From NCBI GenBank assembly GCA_028291405.1, contig JAQGID010000161.1, positions 1 through 44,756 on the forward strand: 44,756 nt of DNA, in the 5' to 3' direction. The position numbers and the translations under genes are program-made. Below, one piece after another: positions 16,742-29,045 of the stretch. The stretch is from Rhodospirillales bacterium (GTDB taxonomy: Bacteria > Pseudomonadota > Alphaproteobacteria > ATCC43930 > CGMCC-115725). A model generated the notes under the pieces. The model saw only the letters and a program-made list of their open reading frames with translations. It searched no databases and was not told the DNA's origin. How positions within the stretch are numbered: the first letter of the stretch is position 1; each line of letters starts with the position of its first letter.

Positions 16742-17811
16742 TTAGGGTGGGGCGATTGTTGATTAATTACGTTTCCTGGCACAAACGTACGGCCACGGCG
16801 ATATGCGCCCTGGCCTTCATCCTGGCGCTCGCGGTGGGCACCACGACCGCCGCGGCCGACGACTGGAACGCCGTCGCCGCCGCCGCGCGCAACGAAGGCA
16901 AGGTCGTCATCTATACCGCCGACGGCGTCTCGAAATGCGCCGACGAGAACGCCAAGGTCTTCCAGCAGCGTTACGGCATCGAGGTCTCGGTCCTCGCGGC
17001 GCGCGGCAGCGAGATCATGGAACGGGTGCGCTCCGAGCAGATCGCCGGCCGCTATCTCGGCGACGTCGAGATCAACGGCGGCCCGCCGCTCGCGACGCAT
17101 GCGCGGGCCGGCAGCTTGGACAAGCTCGGCGACATCCCGAACGCCGCGAACCTGTCGCCCGAGAGCAAGGCGGCGTCGAGCGCGTATTCGGTGCCGATCA
17201 TGAACCCGCAGCTCTCGATCCTGGTGAATTCGCGCCAGGTCAAGCCGGAGACCGAGCTGAAGAGCTGGTGGGATCTGCTGGACCCGAAATGGAAGGGCAA
17301 GATCCTCTCCGACGATTTCCGCGTGCCGGGCGGCGGCAGCGTCCTCTTCGCGGTGACCTACGACGCCTTCGGGGAGAAATTCCACCAGGGGCTCGCCGCC
17401 AACGACATCGTCATCAGCCGCAATTTCGTCAACGACGCGCGGCGCATCGCGCAGGGCGAGTTCCTTATCTACATCCCGCAGCACGCCCGCTACATGGAGG
17501 GGCTCAAGGGCCTGCCGGTGCGCTATTGGGTGCCCCAGGAGGGCGTCGCCTGGTACACGCTGCAAGCCGGCGTCCTCAAGAACGCGCCGCATCCCAACGC
17601 GGCACGGCTGATGGTGAACCATCAGCTTGATTTCGCCTCGCAGAAGACCTGCGCCGACCTCGGCTCGCCGCCGTCGGTCGCCGGCGTCGTCGAGAAGACC
17701 GACGACGATTATCGCGAGATGCTCGGCGCCAAGCTGCTCGGCACCAGCGGCACCGACCCCGACCAGACCGACGCCTATATCGCCAAGGCGAAGGCGATCT
17801 ATACGAAGTAG
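16735..17811 (+). CDS. AfuA/FutA-type extracellular solute-binding protein (orphan)
   Basis: A periplasmic binding protein of the iron/thiamine/putrescine-like family 1 type (up to 358 residues). After a signal peptide (TATAICALAFILALAVG, cut near TTAAA-DDW) come GKVVIYTADG, the family's SWWDLLDPKWKGKI segment and a conserved C-terminal half. The start is uncertain. ATG 16735 lies inside the right arm of the palindromic repeat and has no ribosome-binding site, whereas TTG 16759 follows AGGGTGGGG by 6 bases and still leaves the whole signal peptide. No permease or ATPase gene of this family is nearby, so it is an orphan component or a sensor-type binding protein. Two cysteines (in KCADE and KTCADL) may pair. 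Confidence 0.85.
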   Translation: MTVRVGRLLINYVSWHKRTATAICALAFILALAVGTTTAAADDWNAVAAAARNEGKVVIYTADGVSKCADENAKVFQQRYGIEVSVLAARGSEIMERVRSEQIAGRYLGDVEINGGPPLATHARAGSLDKLGDIPNAANLSPESKAASSAYSVPIMNPQLSILVNSRQVKPETELKSWWDLLDPKWKGKILSDDFRVPGGGSVLFAVTYDAFGEKFHQGLAANDIVISRNFVNDARRIAQGEFLIYIPQHARYMEGLKGLPVRYWVPQEGVAWYTLQAGVLKNAPHPNAARLMVNHQLDFASQKTCADLGSPPSVAGVVEKTDDDYREMLGAKLLGTSGTDPDQTDAYIAKAKAIYTK

Positions 17812-18265
17812 CGCCGGACGCGCCGCCGCTTGGGCACCCCGGCACTCGTCATTGCGACGAGCGAAGCGAGGAAGCAATCCATGGTTGGAGGCTTGCAAAT
17901 CGCGATCGAGGGGCCACATTGTACCTGATTTGTTCTTACGTTGAGGAGGCCGAGTCGTGCTGATGGGATGTGAGGATGGCGGATCGGAGGCGATCGTTCA
18001 AAGTGTGCAGTCGCGGCTCGTTGCGGATTCTGGTCGCCGGATCAGCGGGTTACATCGCGCTGCCTGTTCCTGCCGGGAACTCGGTGTGGTCTTCGAGAAG
18101 AATATTCAACAATTTCAATATTTTGTGGAGAATGGGCCGGGCTCGCCGCCTGTAAATCGCCTGTTCTTTCAGGCCGGCCGTGACCCTGCCTCTTTCTTGA
18201 GCTAGGGTCCGGGAAGATTTCCCGCCGGCTGGCCGCCGCCTCATTCTTCGCAAGGATCACTGCCT
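17812..18265. other. Intergenic stretch before dnaE (454 bases)
   Basis: It holds one arm of a palindromic repeat (17847-17882) and no recognisable gene. An 82-codon frame from GTG 17957 follows GAGGAGG at 7 bases, but its product resembles nothing known and its composition is unlike the neighbouring genes, so it is left uncalled. An AT-rich patch near 18101-18125 interrupts otherwise GC-rich sequence. The promoter of dnaE should lie here, but no convincing -35/-10 pair was found. Confidence 0.6.
17847..17882. repeat. Single arm of the CGTCATTGCGA repeat family
   Basis: The sequence beginning CGTCATTGCGACGAGCG and ending GCAATCCATGG matches the left arm of the element at 11386-11470. The expected complementary right arm is not present, so this is a half or decayed copy. 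It follows the stop of the orphan binding-protein gene by about 35 bases. Confidence 0.65.
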
Positions 18266-21742
<3,477 letters not shown>

Positions 21743-21765
21743 TCGCGCCGTCCTGGCCAATCCCC

Positions 21766-21794
21766 TTGCCAAAACCCGGCGGCAAGACTATGTA
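21766..21794 (+). promoter_or_regulatory. Sigma-70-type promoter for rpsB-tsf
   Basis: TTGCCA (21766-21771), a 17-base spacer and TATGTA (21789-21794) make a good housekeeping promoter with four matches in each hexamer. The predicted start near 21801 leaves a leader of about 120 bases before rpsB, as expected for an S2 operon. Confidence 0.6.
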
Positions 21795-21800
21795 ACCCGC

Positions 21801-21919
21801 CCATTGCAACCCTCACACGGGGTCGCGGCCGCTTCCGGTGGAAGCATGCCGCTCCGGTGTCGACCCTGTCCGGTCGATTCTCCCCCGTGGCGGCTCAACC
21901 GGAAAAGGAATGAATTCGC
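21801..21919 (+). other. Structured 5' leader of rpsB
   Basis: Two small perfect hairpins are visible: GCTTCC/GGAAGC (21831-21845, 3-base loop) and CGACC/GGTCG (21861-21876, 6-base loop). In other bacteria the S2 leader is the site where free S2 represses its own message. The same role here is inference, and this leader could not be matched to a known RNA family by eye. Confidence 0.4.
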
Positions 21920-22732
<813 letters not shown>

Positions 22733-22748
22733 CAGCCGCTTTCATAAC

Positions 22749-22768
22749 GCCGGGCCGCGAGGCCCGGC
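22749..22768 (+). other. Stem-loop between rpsB and tsf
   Basis: GCCGGGCC, loop GCGA and GGCCCGGC form a perfect 8-bp stem closed by a GNRA tetraloop. There is no U-run after it, so it is not a classical terminator. It may be a processing or partial attenuation site that sets the S2 to EF-Ts ratio. Confidence 0.6.
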
Positions 22769-22792
22769 CCTATCTGATCCGAGGTTAAGATC

Positions 22793-23719
22793 ATGGCCGA
22801 AATTACTGCCGGTCTCGTCAAGGAACTGCGCGAGAAGACGGGCGCCGGCATGATGGATTGCAAGCGGGCGCTCGGCGAGACCGCGGGCGACATCGAGACG
22901 GCGATCGACTGGCTGCGCAAGAAGGGCCTCGCGGCGGCCGCGAAGAAGGCCGGCCGCGTCGCCGCCGAGGGACTCGTCGGTGTCGCCACCGGCGGCGTCG
23001 CCGGCGCCGCCGTCGAGGTCAATTCCGAGACCGACTTCGTCGCCCGCAACGAGGCGTTCCAGGACTTCGTCCGCAATCTCGCCGTGCTCGCGCTCACCGA
23101 CGGCGACGATCTCGAGACGCTCAAGGCTGCAGCATACCCCGGCGAGCAACGCACCGTCGCCGAGCAGCTGACGCATCTCGTCGCGACGATCGGCGAGAAC
23201 ATGAACCTGCGGCGCGCCAAGCGCCTCACGGTCGACGATGGCGCCGTCGTCTCCTACGTCCACAACGCGCTGACCTCCGGTCTCGGCAAGATCGGCGTGC
23301 TGGTCGCGCTTGAGTCGACGGGTGATGCCGCCCGGCTGACCGCGCTGGGCAAGCAGCTCGCGATGCATATCGCGGCCGCCAATCCGCAGTTCCTCGACAT
23401 CGCCTCGGTCGATGCCGCCTCGCTCGACCGCGAGCGCGACGTGCTGCGCGAGCAGGCGCGGGCGAGCGGCAAGCCCGATGCGATCATCGACAAGATGGTC
23501 GAGGGGCGCATCCGCAAGTACTACGAAGAGGTCGTCCTCCTCGAGCAGATTTTCGTGGTCGACGGCGAGAGCCGCATCGCCAAGGTCGTCGAAGCAGCCG
23601 CCAAGGAGATCGGCGCGCCGATCGCGATCACCGGGTTCCTGCGCTATGCGCTGGGCGAGGGGATCGAGAAGGAACAGGCCGATTTCGCCGCCGAGGTGGC
23701 GGCCCAGCTCGGACGCTAA
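22793..23719 (+). CDS. tsf: Translation elongation factor Ts
   Basis: A 308-residue nucleotide exchange factor for EF-Tu. The N-terminal domain has [19 protein letters not shown], the core has [13 protein letters not shown], and the dimerisation module has the usual lengths. The ATG at 22793 follows a GAGG motif about 8 bases upstream. It is cotranscribed with rpsB through a 60-base gap containing a hairpin, and followed by another hairpin before pyrH. Confidence 0.98.
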   Translation: MAEITAGLVKELREKTGAGMMDCKRALGETAGDIETAIDWLRKKGLAAAAKKAGRVAAEGLVGVATGGVAGAAVEVNSETDFVARNEAFQDFVRNLAVLALTDGDDLETLKAAAYPGEQRTVAEQLTHLVATIGENMNLRRAKRLTVDDGAVVSYVHNALTSGLGKIGVLVALESTGDAARLTALGKQLAMHIAAANPQFLDIASVDAASLDRERDVLREQARASGKPDAIIDKMVEGRIRKYYEEVVLLEQIFVVDGESRIAKVVEAAAKEIGAPIAITGFLRYALGEGIEKEQADFAAEVAAQLGR

Positions 23720-23723
23720 GCGC

Positions 23724-23751
23724 GACGCTCGCGCGATTGAAGGCGAGCGTC
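23724..23751 (+). other. Stem-loop after tsf
   Basis: GACGCTCGC and GCGAGCGTC form a perfect 9-bp stem with a 10-base loop, starting 5 bases after the tsf stop. No U-run follows, so it would be a weak or factor-dependent terminator, or an end-protecting structure. Confidence 0.5.
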
Positions 23752-23848
23752 AGCGGTCCGAGTGATGTATGATGGACCGTGCGGTCGTGCGCCGCGATCG
23801 CTCGCCGGCGCGTTGCGAGTGCACCCGCCGACAGAGGATTAGGAGTTG

Positions 23849-24574
23849 ATGTCCTTGGCCGCCCCGTACCGCCGCGTCTTACTGAAGATCTCCGGCGAAG
23901 CGCTGATGGGCGATCGGGAATACGGGCTCGACCCCGAGATGGTGACGCGCATCGCCTCGGAGGTGAAATCCGTCCACGAGCGTGGCGTCGAGGTCTGCCT
24001 CGTGATCGGCGGCGGCAATATCTTCCGCGGCGTCGCCGGCGCGGCGGCCGGCATGGAGCGGGCCTCCGGCGATTTCATGGGCATGCTGGCGACGGTGATC
24101 AACGCCCTCGCCATGCAGAATGCGCTCGAGCGCTGCGGCGTCCCGACCCGCGTCCAGTCGGCGATCACCATGCAGGCGGTCTGCGAGCCCTATATCCGCC
24201 GGCGCGCCATGCGCCACATGGAGAAGGGCCGCGTCGTGATCTTCGCCGCCGGCACCGGCAATCCGTTCTTCACGACCGATACCGCGGCGGCGCTACGCGC
24301 TTCCGAGATGGGCTGCGACGCGCTCCTCAAGGCGACCAAGGTCGACGGCGTCTACAGCGCCGATCCCAAAAAGGTGCCGGAGGCGACGCGCTTCGAGCGC
24401 CTGACCTACCACGACGTCCTCTCGAAGGACCTCCAGGTGATGGACGCCTCGGCGATCTCGCTCGCCCGCGAGAGCAACATCCCGATCCTCGTTTTCTCGA
24501 TCCACAAGCCGGGCGGCTTCGCCGATGTCGTCGCAGGCAATGGGCTTTTCACCATCATCTCGGAGGAGAGCTGA
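23849..24574 (+). CDS. pyrH: UMP kinase
   Basis: A 241-residue amino-acid-kinase-fold enzyme that converts UMP to UDP with ATP. The motifs [37 protein letters not shown] and [15 protein letters not shown] are diagnostic of bacterial PyrH. ATG 23849 begins [13 protein letters not shown] one codon earlier directly abuts AGGAG and is less likely. It lies between tsf and frr in the conserved order, and its stop is one base before the frr start. Confidence 0.97.
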   Translation: MSLAAPYRRVLLKISGEALMGDREYGLDPEMVTRIASEVKSVHERGVEVCLVIGGGNIFRGVAGAAAGMERASGDFMGMLATVINALAMQNALERCGVPTRVQSAITMQAVCEPYIRRRAMRHMEKGRVVIFAAGTGNPFFTTDTAAALRASEMGCDALLKATKVDGVYSADPKKVPEATRFERLTYHDVLSKDLQVMDASAISLARESNIPILVFSIHKPGGFADVVAGNGLFTIISEES

Positions 24575-24575
24575 C

Positions 24576-25136
24576 ATGGCCGAAGATGCCGTGGTCAAGG
24601 ATCTCAGGCGCCGCATGGATGGCGGCCTCGACGTGCTGCGCAAGGAGCTGGTGGGGCTTCGCACCGGCCGAGCCTCGGCAAATCTGCTCGATCCCGTGCA
24701 GGTCGAGGCCTATGGCAGCATGATGCCGCTGAACCAGGTCGCCAACGTCAGCGTCCCGGAGCCGCGCATGCTGGTCGTCCAGGTCTGGGACCGCTCGATG
24801 TCGAAGGCGGTCGACAAGGCGATTCGCGAGGCCGGGCTCGGTCTCAATCCGCAGACCGAAGGCCAGACGATCCGCGTCCCGATCCCCGACCTGAACGAGG
24901 AGCGCCGCCGCGAGCTCACTAGGGTTGCCGCGAAATACGCCGAGGCGGCGCGCGTCGTCGTTCGCAACGTCCGCCGCGACGGCATCGATCAGGTGAAGAA
25001 GCAGGAGAAGGACGGCGACATCTCGCAGGACGAGCAGCGCAAGCTGCAGCACGACATCCAGGGCCTGACCGACGAGTTCATCCAGAAGATCGATGAGCTC
25101 TTGGCGCAAAAGGACAGAGAGATCCTGCAGGTCTGA
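24576..25136 (+). CDS. frr: Ribosome recycling factor
   Basis: A 186-residue protein of normal length that splits post-termination ribosomes with [23 protein letters not shown], the [16 protein letters not shown] segment and the coiled three-helix bundle ending [17 protein letters not shown] are characteristic. The ATG at 24576 follows GGAGGAG inside the end of pyrH, one base after its stop, so translation is coupled. It is followed by uppS after 4 bases. Confidence 0.98.
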   Translation: MAEDAVVKDLRRRMDGGLDVLRKELVGLRTGRASANLLDPVQVEAYGSMMPLNQVANVSVPEPRMLVVQVWDRSMSKAVDKAIREAGLGLNPQTEGQTIRVPIPDLNEERRRELTRVAAKYAEAARVVVRNVRRDGIDQVKKQEKDGDISQDEQRKLQHDIQGLTDEFIQKIDELLAQKDREILQV

Positions 25137-25140
25137 ACGG

Positions 25141-25875
25141 ATGGATACGACATCGCACGCCTCGCCCGCGCCACCCGTCCACGTTGCCATCATCATGGAT
25201 GGCAACGGGCGCTGGGCGGCCTCGCGCGGCCTGCCGCGCATCGCCGGGCATCGCCGCGGCGCCGAGGCGGTGCGGCGGACGGTGCAGGCGGCGTCGGAGA
25301 TCGGGATCTCGTACCTGACGCTGTTCGGATTTTCCTCGGAGAACTGGAAGCGGCCGCTGCTCGAGATCGACGATCTGATGGGTCTGCTACGACATTACCT
25401 GCGCGGCGAGATCGCCGATCTGCACCGTAACGGCGTGCGGCTCCGCGTCATCGGCCAGCGCGACCGCTTGGCGCCGGATATCGTGACCCTGATCAGGAAC
25501 GGCGAGACGCTGACCCAGGACAATACCGGCCTGACGCTGACGCTGGCGCTGTCGTACGGCGGGCGCAGCGAGATCGCCCTCGCGGCGCGCGAGGTCGCGC
25601 GACGGGCGGCGGCCGGCGAGCTCGATCCCGAGACGATCGACGAGGCTTGTGTCGCCGGCCATCTCATGACTGCCGACATCCCCGATCCCGACCTGCTGAT
25701 CCGCACCAGCGGCGAGCAGCGGATCAGCAATTTCCTGCTGTGGCAGACCGCCTACGCCGAGTTCATCTTCACCGAGACGTTATGGCCCGATTTTGCCAAG
25801 AGCGATCTCGAGCAGGCGGTGCGGGATTTTCATGGCCGAGACCGTCGATTCGGCGCATCCGTTGGTTCGCGATAA
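25141..25875 (+). CDS. uppS: Undecaprenyl diphosphate synthase
   Basis: A 244-residue cis-prenyltransferase that makes the C55 lipid carrier for peptidoglycan and LPS. HVAIIMDGNGRWA carries the catalytic Asp20, GHRRGAEAVR and FGFSSENWKRP follow, and DLLIRTSGEQRISNFLLWQ with YAEFIFTETLWPDF closes the active site. ATG 25141 is 4 bases after frr. The next gene, cdsA, overlaps its 3' end by 44 bases, so uppS and cdsA are tightly coupled. Confidence 0.97.
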   Translation: MDTTSHASPAPPVHVAIIMDGNGRWAASRGLPRIAGHRRGAEAVRRTVQAASEIGISYLTLFGFSSENWKRPLLEIDDLMGLLRHYLRGEIADLHRNGVRLRVIGQRDRLAPDIVTLIRNGETLTQDNTGLTLTLALSYGGRSEIALAAREVARRAAAGELDPETIDEACVAGHLMTADIPDPDLLIRTSGEQRISNFLLWQTAYAEFIFTETLWPDFAKSDLEQAVRDFHGRDRRFGASVGSR

Positions 25876-26686
25876 CACCCCGGCACGCGGCAAATCCGGA
25901 TCGCTGCGCCTGCGCGTCGCGTCCGCCGTCGTTCTGGCGCCGGTGGCGCTGGCGGCAGCCTGGCTCGGACCGCCGCTGCTGTCGCTGCTGGTCGTCTGCG
26001 CCGCGGCCGGGATGGCCTGGGAGTGGACCCGGCTCTGCCGCGGCGGCCGCAGCCACAAGAGCGACTGGCTGGTCATATTCCTCGTCGTTGCGAGCGTCGT
26101 GACGGCGGCATTCGGGGCCCCTGCGGCGGGCGTCGCCGTGGGCGTGCTCGGCAGCGCCGTCGCGGCGACGCTCAACCGTGACGTGGCGATGCTGGCCGCC
26201 GGCGGCGTCCTGTGGATCAGCCTGCCGTGCATTGCCCTGTTGTGGCTCGCCGCCGATCCCGGCGTCGGTCGTCCGACCGTGCTGTGGATCCTTGGCCTGG
26301 TCTGGGCGACCGACATCGGTGCCTATGCCGTCGGTCGCGCCCTCGGCGGCCCGCGTCTGGCGCCGCGCTTCAGCCCGAACAAGACCTGGGCCGGTCTCGC
26401 CGGCGGCGTCGTGTGTGCCGCAGCGGCCGGGGCGGTGACGGCACTGCTGCTCGGCAACTCGGCGATGGGGGCGGTGGTGCTGTTGAGCGGCGCGCTGGCC
26501 GTGGTAGCGCAGGCTGGCGACCTCGTCGAATCGGTCGCCAAGCGGCGCTTCGGCGTCAAGGATTCGAGCGGCCTCATTCCCGGCCACGGCGGCCTCCTCG
26601 ACCGCCTCGACGGGATGCTCGCGGTCGTCCCGGCGGTTGCCCTCCTGAGCATTTTAGGCGGAAGCGGTGTGCTGACATGGCAATGA
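25832..26686 (+). CDS. cdsA: Phosphatidate cytidylyltransferase
   Basis: A 284-residue polytopic membrane enzyme (about eight helices) that makes CDP-diacylglycerol from phosphatidic acid and CTP. The C-terminal signature KRRFGVKDSSGLIPGHGG with LDRLDGM is intact, as is FSPNKTWAG upstream of it. The start is placed at ATG 25832 (MAETVDSAHP), 44 bases inside uppS. A longer frame from 25793 lies deeper in uppS, and a shorter start near 25865 cannot be excluded. Its stop overlaps the start of dxr. Confidence 0.94.
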   Translation: MAETVDSAHPLVRDNTPARGKSGSLRLRVASAVVLAPVALAAAWLGPPLLSLLVVCAAAGMAWEWTRLCRGGRSHKSDWLVIFLVVASVVTAAFGAPAAGVAVGVLGSAVAATLNRDVAMLAAGGVLWISLPCIALLWLAADPGVGRPTVLWILGLVWATDIGAYAVGRALGGPRLAPRFSPNKTWAGLAGGVVCAAAAGAVTALLLGNSAMGAVVLLSGALAVVAQAGDLVESVAKRRFGVKDSSGLIPGHGGLLDRLDGMLAVVPAVALLSILGGSGVLTWQ

Positions 26687-27873
26687 CGACATCATCCGAG
26701 CGGCCGCGCAGCGTCACCGTCCTCGGCAGCACCGGCTCGGTCGGCTGCAACACGATCGATCTGATCGAGCGCCAGCCCGATGACTTCGTGGTCGAGGCGC
26801 TGACCGCCCATCGCAACGTCGACCTGCTTGCCGAGCAGGCCCGCCGGCTCGGCGCGAAGCTCGCCGTGATTGCGGATCCCAGCTGCTATGGCGCTTTGCA
26901 GGCGGCGCTCGCCGGCAGCGGCGTCGAGGCCGCCGCCGGGCCCGAGGCCGTGATCGAGGCGGCCGCCCGGCCGGCCGATTGGGTGATGGCGGCGATCGTC
27001 GGCGCCGCCGGTCTCGCGCCGACGCTGGCGGCGATTCGCCGCGGCGCCATGGTCGCCCTCGCCAACAAGGAGGTCCTTGTCTGCGCCGGGGCCCTGGTGA
27101 TGGAGGAGGCGGCGCGGCACGGCGCCAAGCTTCTGCCGGTCGACAGCGAGCACAACGCCATCTATCAGGTGTTCGATGCGGCACAGCCCGACGCGATCGA
27201 CCGCATCGTCCTGACGGCGAGCGGAGGCCCGTTCCGCGAGCTCTCCTACGATGCCATGGGCCATGTGACGCCGGAGCAGGCGGTCAAGCATCCGAATTGG
27301 CTGATGGGCGCCAAGATCTCGATCGATTCGGCGACGATGATGAACAAGGGGCTCGAGCTGATCGAAGCCTATCACCTGTTTCAGCTCGCCGACGACCGTA
27401 TCGATATCGTCGTGCATCCCCAGTCGATCGTGCATGGCTTGGTCGTCTACCGCGACGGCTCCGTCCTGGCCCAGCTCGGCTCGCCCGACATGCGCACGCC
27501 GATCGCCTATACCCTCGCCTGGCCGAAGCGGATGGCGGCTCCGACGAAGCGGCTCGACCTCGCCGCGCTCGCCCAGCTCACCTTCCAGGCGCCTGATGAC
27601 CGGCGATTCCCGGCACTTCGCCTGGCGCGCGCCGCCTTGCAACAGGGCGGCGGCGCCCCAACTATCTTGAATGCCGCCAACGAGATCGCCGTCCATGCCT
27701 TCCTCGAACGGGAGATTGGCTTTCTCGACATCGCGCGGATCGTCGAGCGGACCTTGGAGGCGCTCGGCGCGACCGTGCTATCGACGCTCGAGGACGTCCA
27801 TCAGTATGATCGCGAGGCCCGCCGCCTCGCCAGCGGCTACGTCGGCAGCGGCGGCCGGGCGCGTGCGATCTAG
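26677..27873 (+). CDS. dxr: 1-deoxy-D-xylulose 5-phosphate reductoisomerase
   Basis: A 398-residue enzyme of the MEP isoprenoid route that converts DXP to MEP with NADPH. GSTGSVG (residues 17-23) is the nucleotide-binding loop, ANKEVLVCAG follows, PVDSEHNAIYQ and SIDSATMMNKGLELIEA hold the metal ligands, and HPQSIVHG is present. ATG 26677 overlaps cdsA by 10 bases. ATG 26683 overlaps its stop as ATGA and is equally plausible. The next gene is rseP after 12 bases. Confidence 0.97.
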   Translation: MAMTTSSERPRSVTVLGSTGSVGCNTIDLIERQPDDFVVEALTAHRNVDLLAEQARRLGAKLAVIADPSCYGALQAALAGSGVEAAAGPEAVIEAAARPADWVMAAIVGAAGLAPTLAAIRRGAMVALANKEVLVCAGALVMEEAARHGAKLLPVDSEHNAIYQVFDAAQPDAIDRIVLTASGGPFRELSYDAMGHVTPEQAVKHPNWLMGAKISIDSATMMNKGLELIEAYHLFQLADDRIDIVVHPQSIVHGLVVYRDGSVLAQLGSPDMRTPIAYTLAWPKRMAAPTKRLDLAALAQLTFQAPDDRRFPALRLARAALQQGGGAPTILNAANEIAVHAFLEREIGFLDIARIVERTLEALGATVLSTLEDVHQYDREARRLASGYVGSGGRARAI

Positions 27874-27885
27874 GAGAGCGAGACG

Positions 27886-29022
27886 ATGATGAGTTTTGCC
27901 AGCAGCTGGCCGGGCACGGTCGTTGTTTTCCTGATCGTCCTCACCGTGCTCGTCTTCGTGCACGAGCTGGGTCACTACCTAGTGGCGCGGCGCAACGGCG
28001 TCCGCATCGAAGTCTTCTCGATCGGCTTCGGTCCGGAGATCTTCGGTTGGTTCGATCGTGCCGGCACCCGCTGGAAGCTGAGCGCCATACCGCTCGGCGG
28101 CTACGTCAAGATGTATGGCGACGCCGACGCCAGCTCGATGCCCTCGGGCGAGATCAAGATGATGACCGAGGACGAGAAGGCGGTCTCCTTCCATCACAAG
28201 CGGCTCGGCCAGCGTATCGCCGTCGTCGCGGCTGGGCCGATCGCCAATTTCCTCTTCGCCATCGTGCTGCTCGCCGGACTCTTCATGACCGTCGGGCAGC
28301 AATTCACCCCGCCGGAGGTCGGCCAGATCGAGCCCAACAGCGCCGCCGAGCGCGGTGGGCTGAAGCCGGGGGACACGATCCTGAAGATCGACGGCGGCGC
28401 GGTCGAAAGCTTCGCGGACATCCAGCGCGAGGTCTACGGCAACCCGGGCGTCGCGATGCAACTCGTCATCCGGCGCGACGGTGCCGAGCAGACGCTCTCG
28501 GTCACCCCGCAGATGACCGAGATGACGGATCGATTCGGCAACACCTATCGAGTAGGTCTGCTCGGCATCCGGCGCAGCGGCGTCGATTATATCCAGCGCG
28601 GTCCGGTCTCCGCCGTCTCGCGCGCCGTCGGAGAGATCTGGAACCTCTCGGTCGGCACGCTCAAGGCGAGCTGGCAAATGATCATCGGGCAGCGCTCGAC
28701 CGACGAGCTCGGCGGCCCGCTGCGCATCGCCCAGATGTCCGGCGAGGTAGCGCAAGGCGGCATCGCGGCGTTGCTCTATTTCATGGCCGTGCTGTCGGTC
28801 AATCTCGGCCTGATCAATCTCTTCCCGATACCCGTTCTTGACGGGGGACATCTCCTGTTCTATGTCGCGGAGGCCCTTCGGGGTAAGCCGCTTGGGCAAC
28901 GGGCGCAGGAATACGGCTTTCGGGTCGGCCTTGCCCTGGTGCTGTCGCTGATGGTCCTGGTCACGTGGAATGACCTCAGTCATCTCGGCATCGTCGCGTT
29001 CTTCAGGGGTCTGATCAGCTGA
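27886..29022 (+). CDS. rseP: Site-2 intramembrane metalloprotease RseP
   Basis: A 378-residue zinc protease of the inner membrane. The first helix carries HELGH (residues 26-30), the C-terminal helix carries the third zinc ligand in PVLDGGHLLFY, and one PDZ domain (VGQIEPNSAAERGGLKPGD) lies between. GGAGAGCGAG precedes ATG 27886. It cleaves anti-sigma factors and cleared signal peptides. E. coli RseP has two PDZ domains, but here only one is plainly visible. Its place before bamA is conserved. Confidence 0.96.
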   Translation: MMSFASSWPGTVVVFLIVLTVLVFVHELGHYLVARRNGVRIEVFSIGFGPEIFGWFDRAGTRWKLSAIPLGGYVKMYGDADASSMPSGEIKMMTEDEKAVSFHHKRLGQRIAVVAAGPIANFLFAIVLLAGLFMTVGQQFTPPEVGQIEPNSAAERGGLKPGDTILKIDGGAVESFADIQREVYGNPGVAMQLVIRRDGAEQTLSVTPQMTEMTDRFGNTYRVGLLGIRRSGVDYIQRGPVSAVSRAVGEIWNLSVGTLKASWQMIIGQRSTDELGGPLRIAQMSGEVAQGGIAALLYFMAVLSVNLGLINLFPIPVLDGGHLLFYVAEALRGKPLGQRAQEYGFRVGLALVLSLMVLVTWNDLSHLGIVAFFRGLIS

Positions 29023-29045
29023 TCAGACGGGAATCGGGGGGCTGA

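Noticed and set aside
15235-17919. 894-codon open frame on the minus strand
   Set aside because: It is antisense to the Rieske oxygenase and the AfuA-type gene, both with clear family motifs. Long antisense frames are expected at this GC content, and its product is a low-complexity Arg/Asp/Leu-rich string.
17957-18205. 82-codon frame with GTG start and GAGGAGG upstream
   Set aside because: The product is not recognisable, overlaps a similar frame in another phase and has unusual composition. The evidence is too weak for a gene call.
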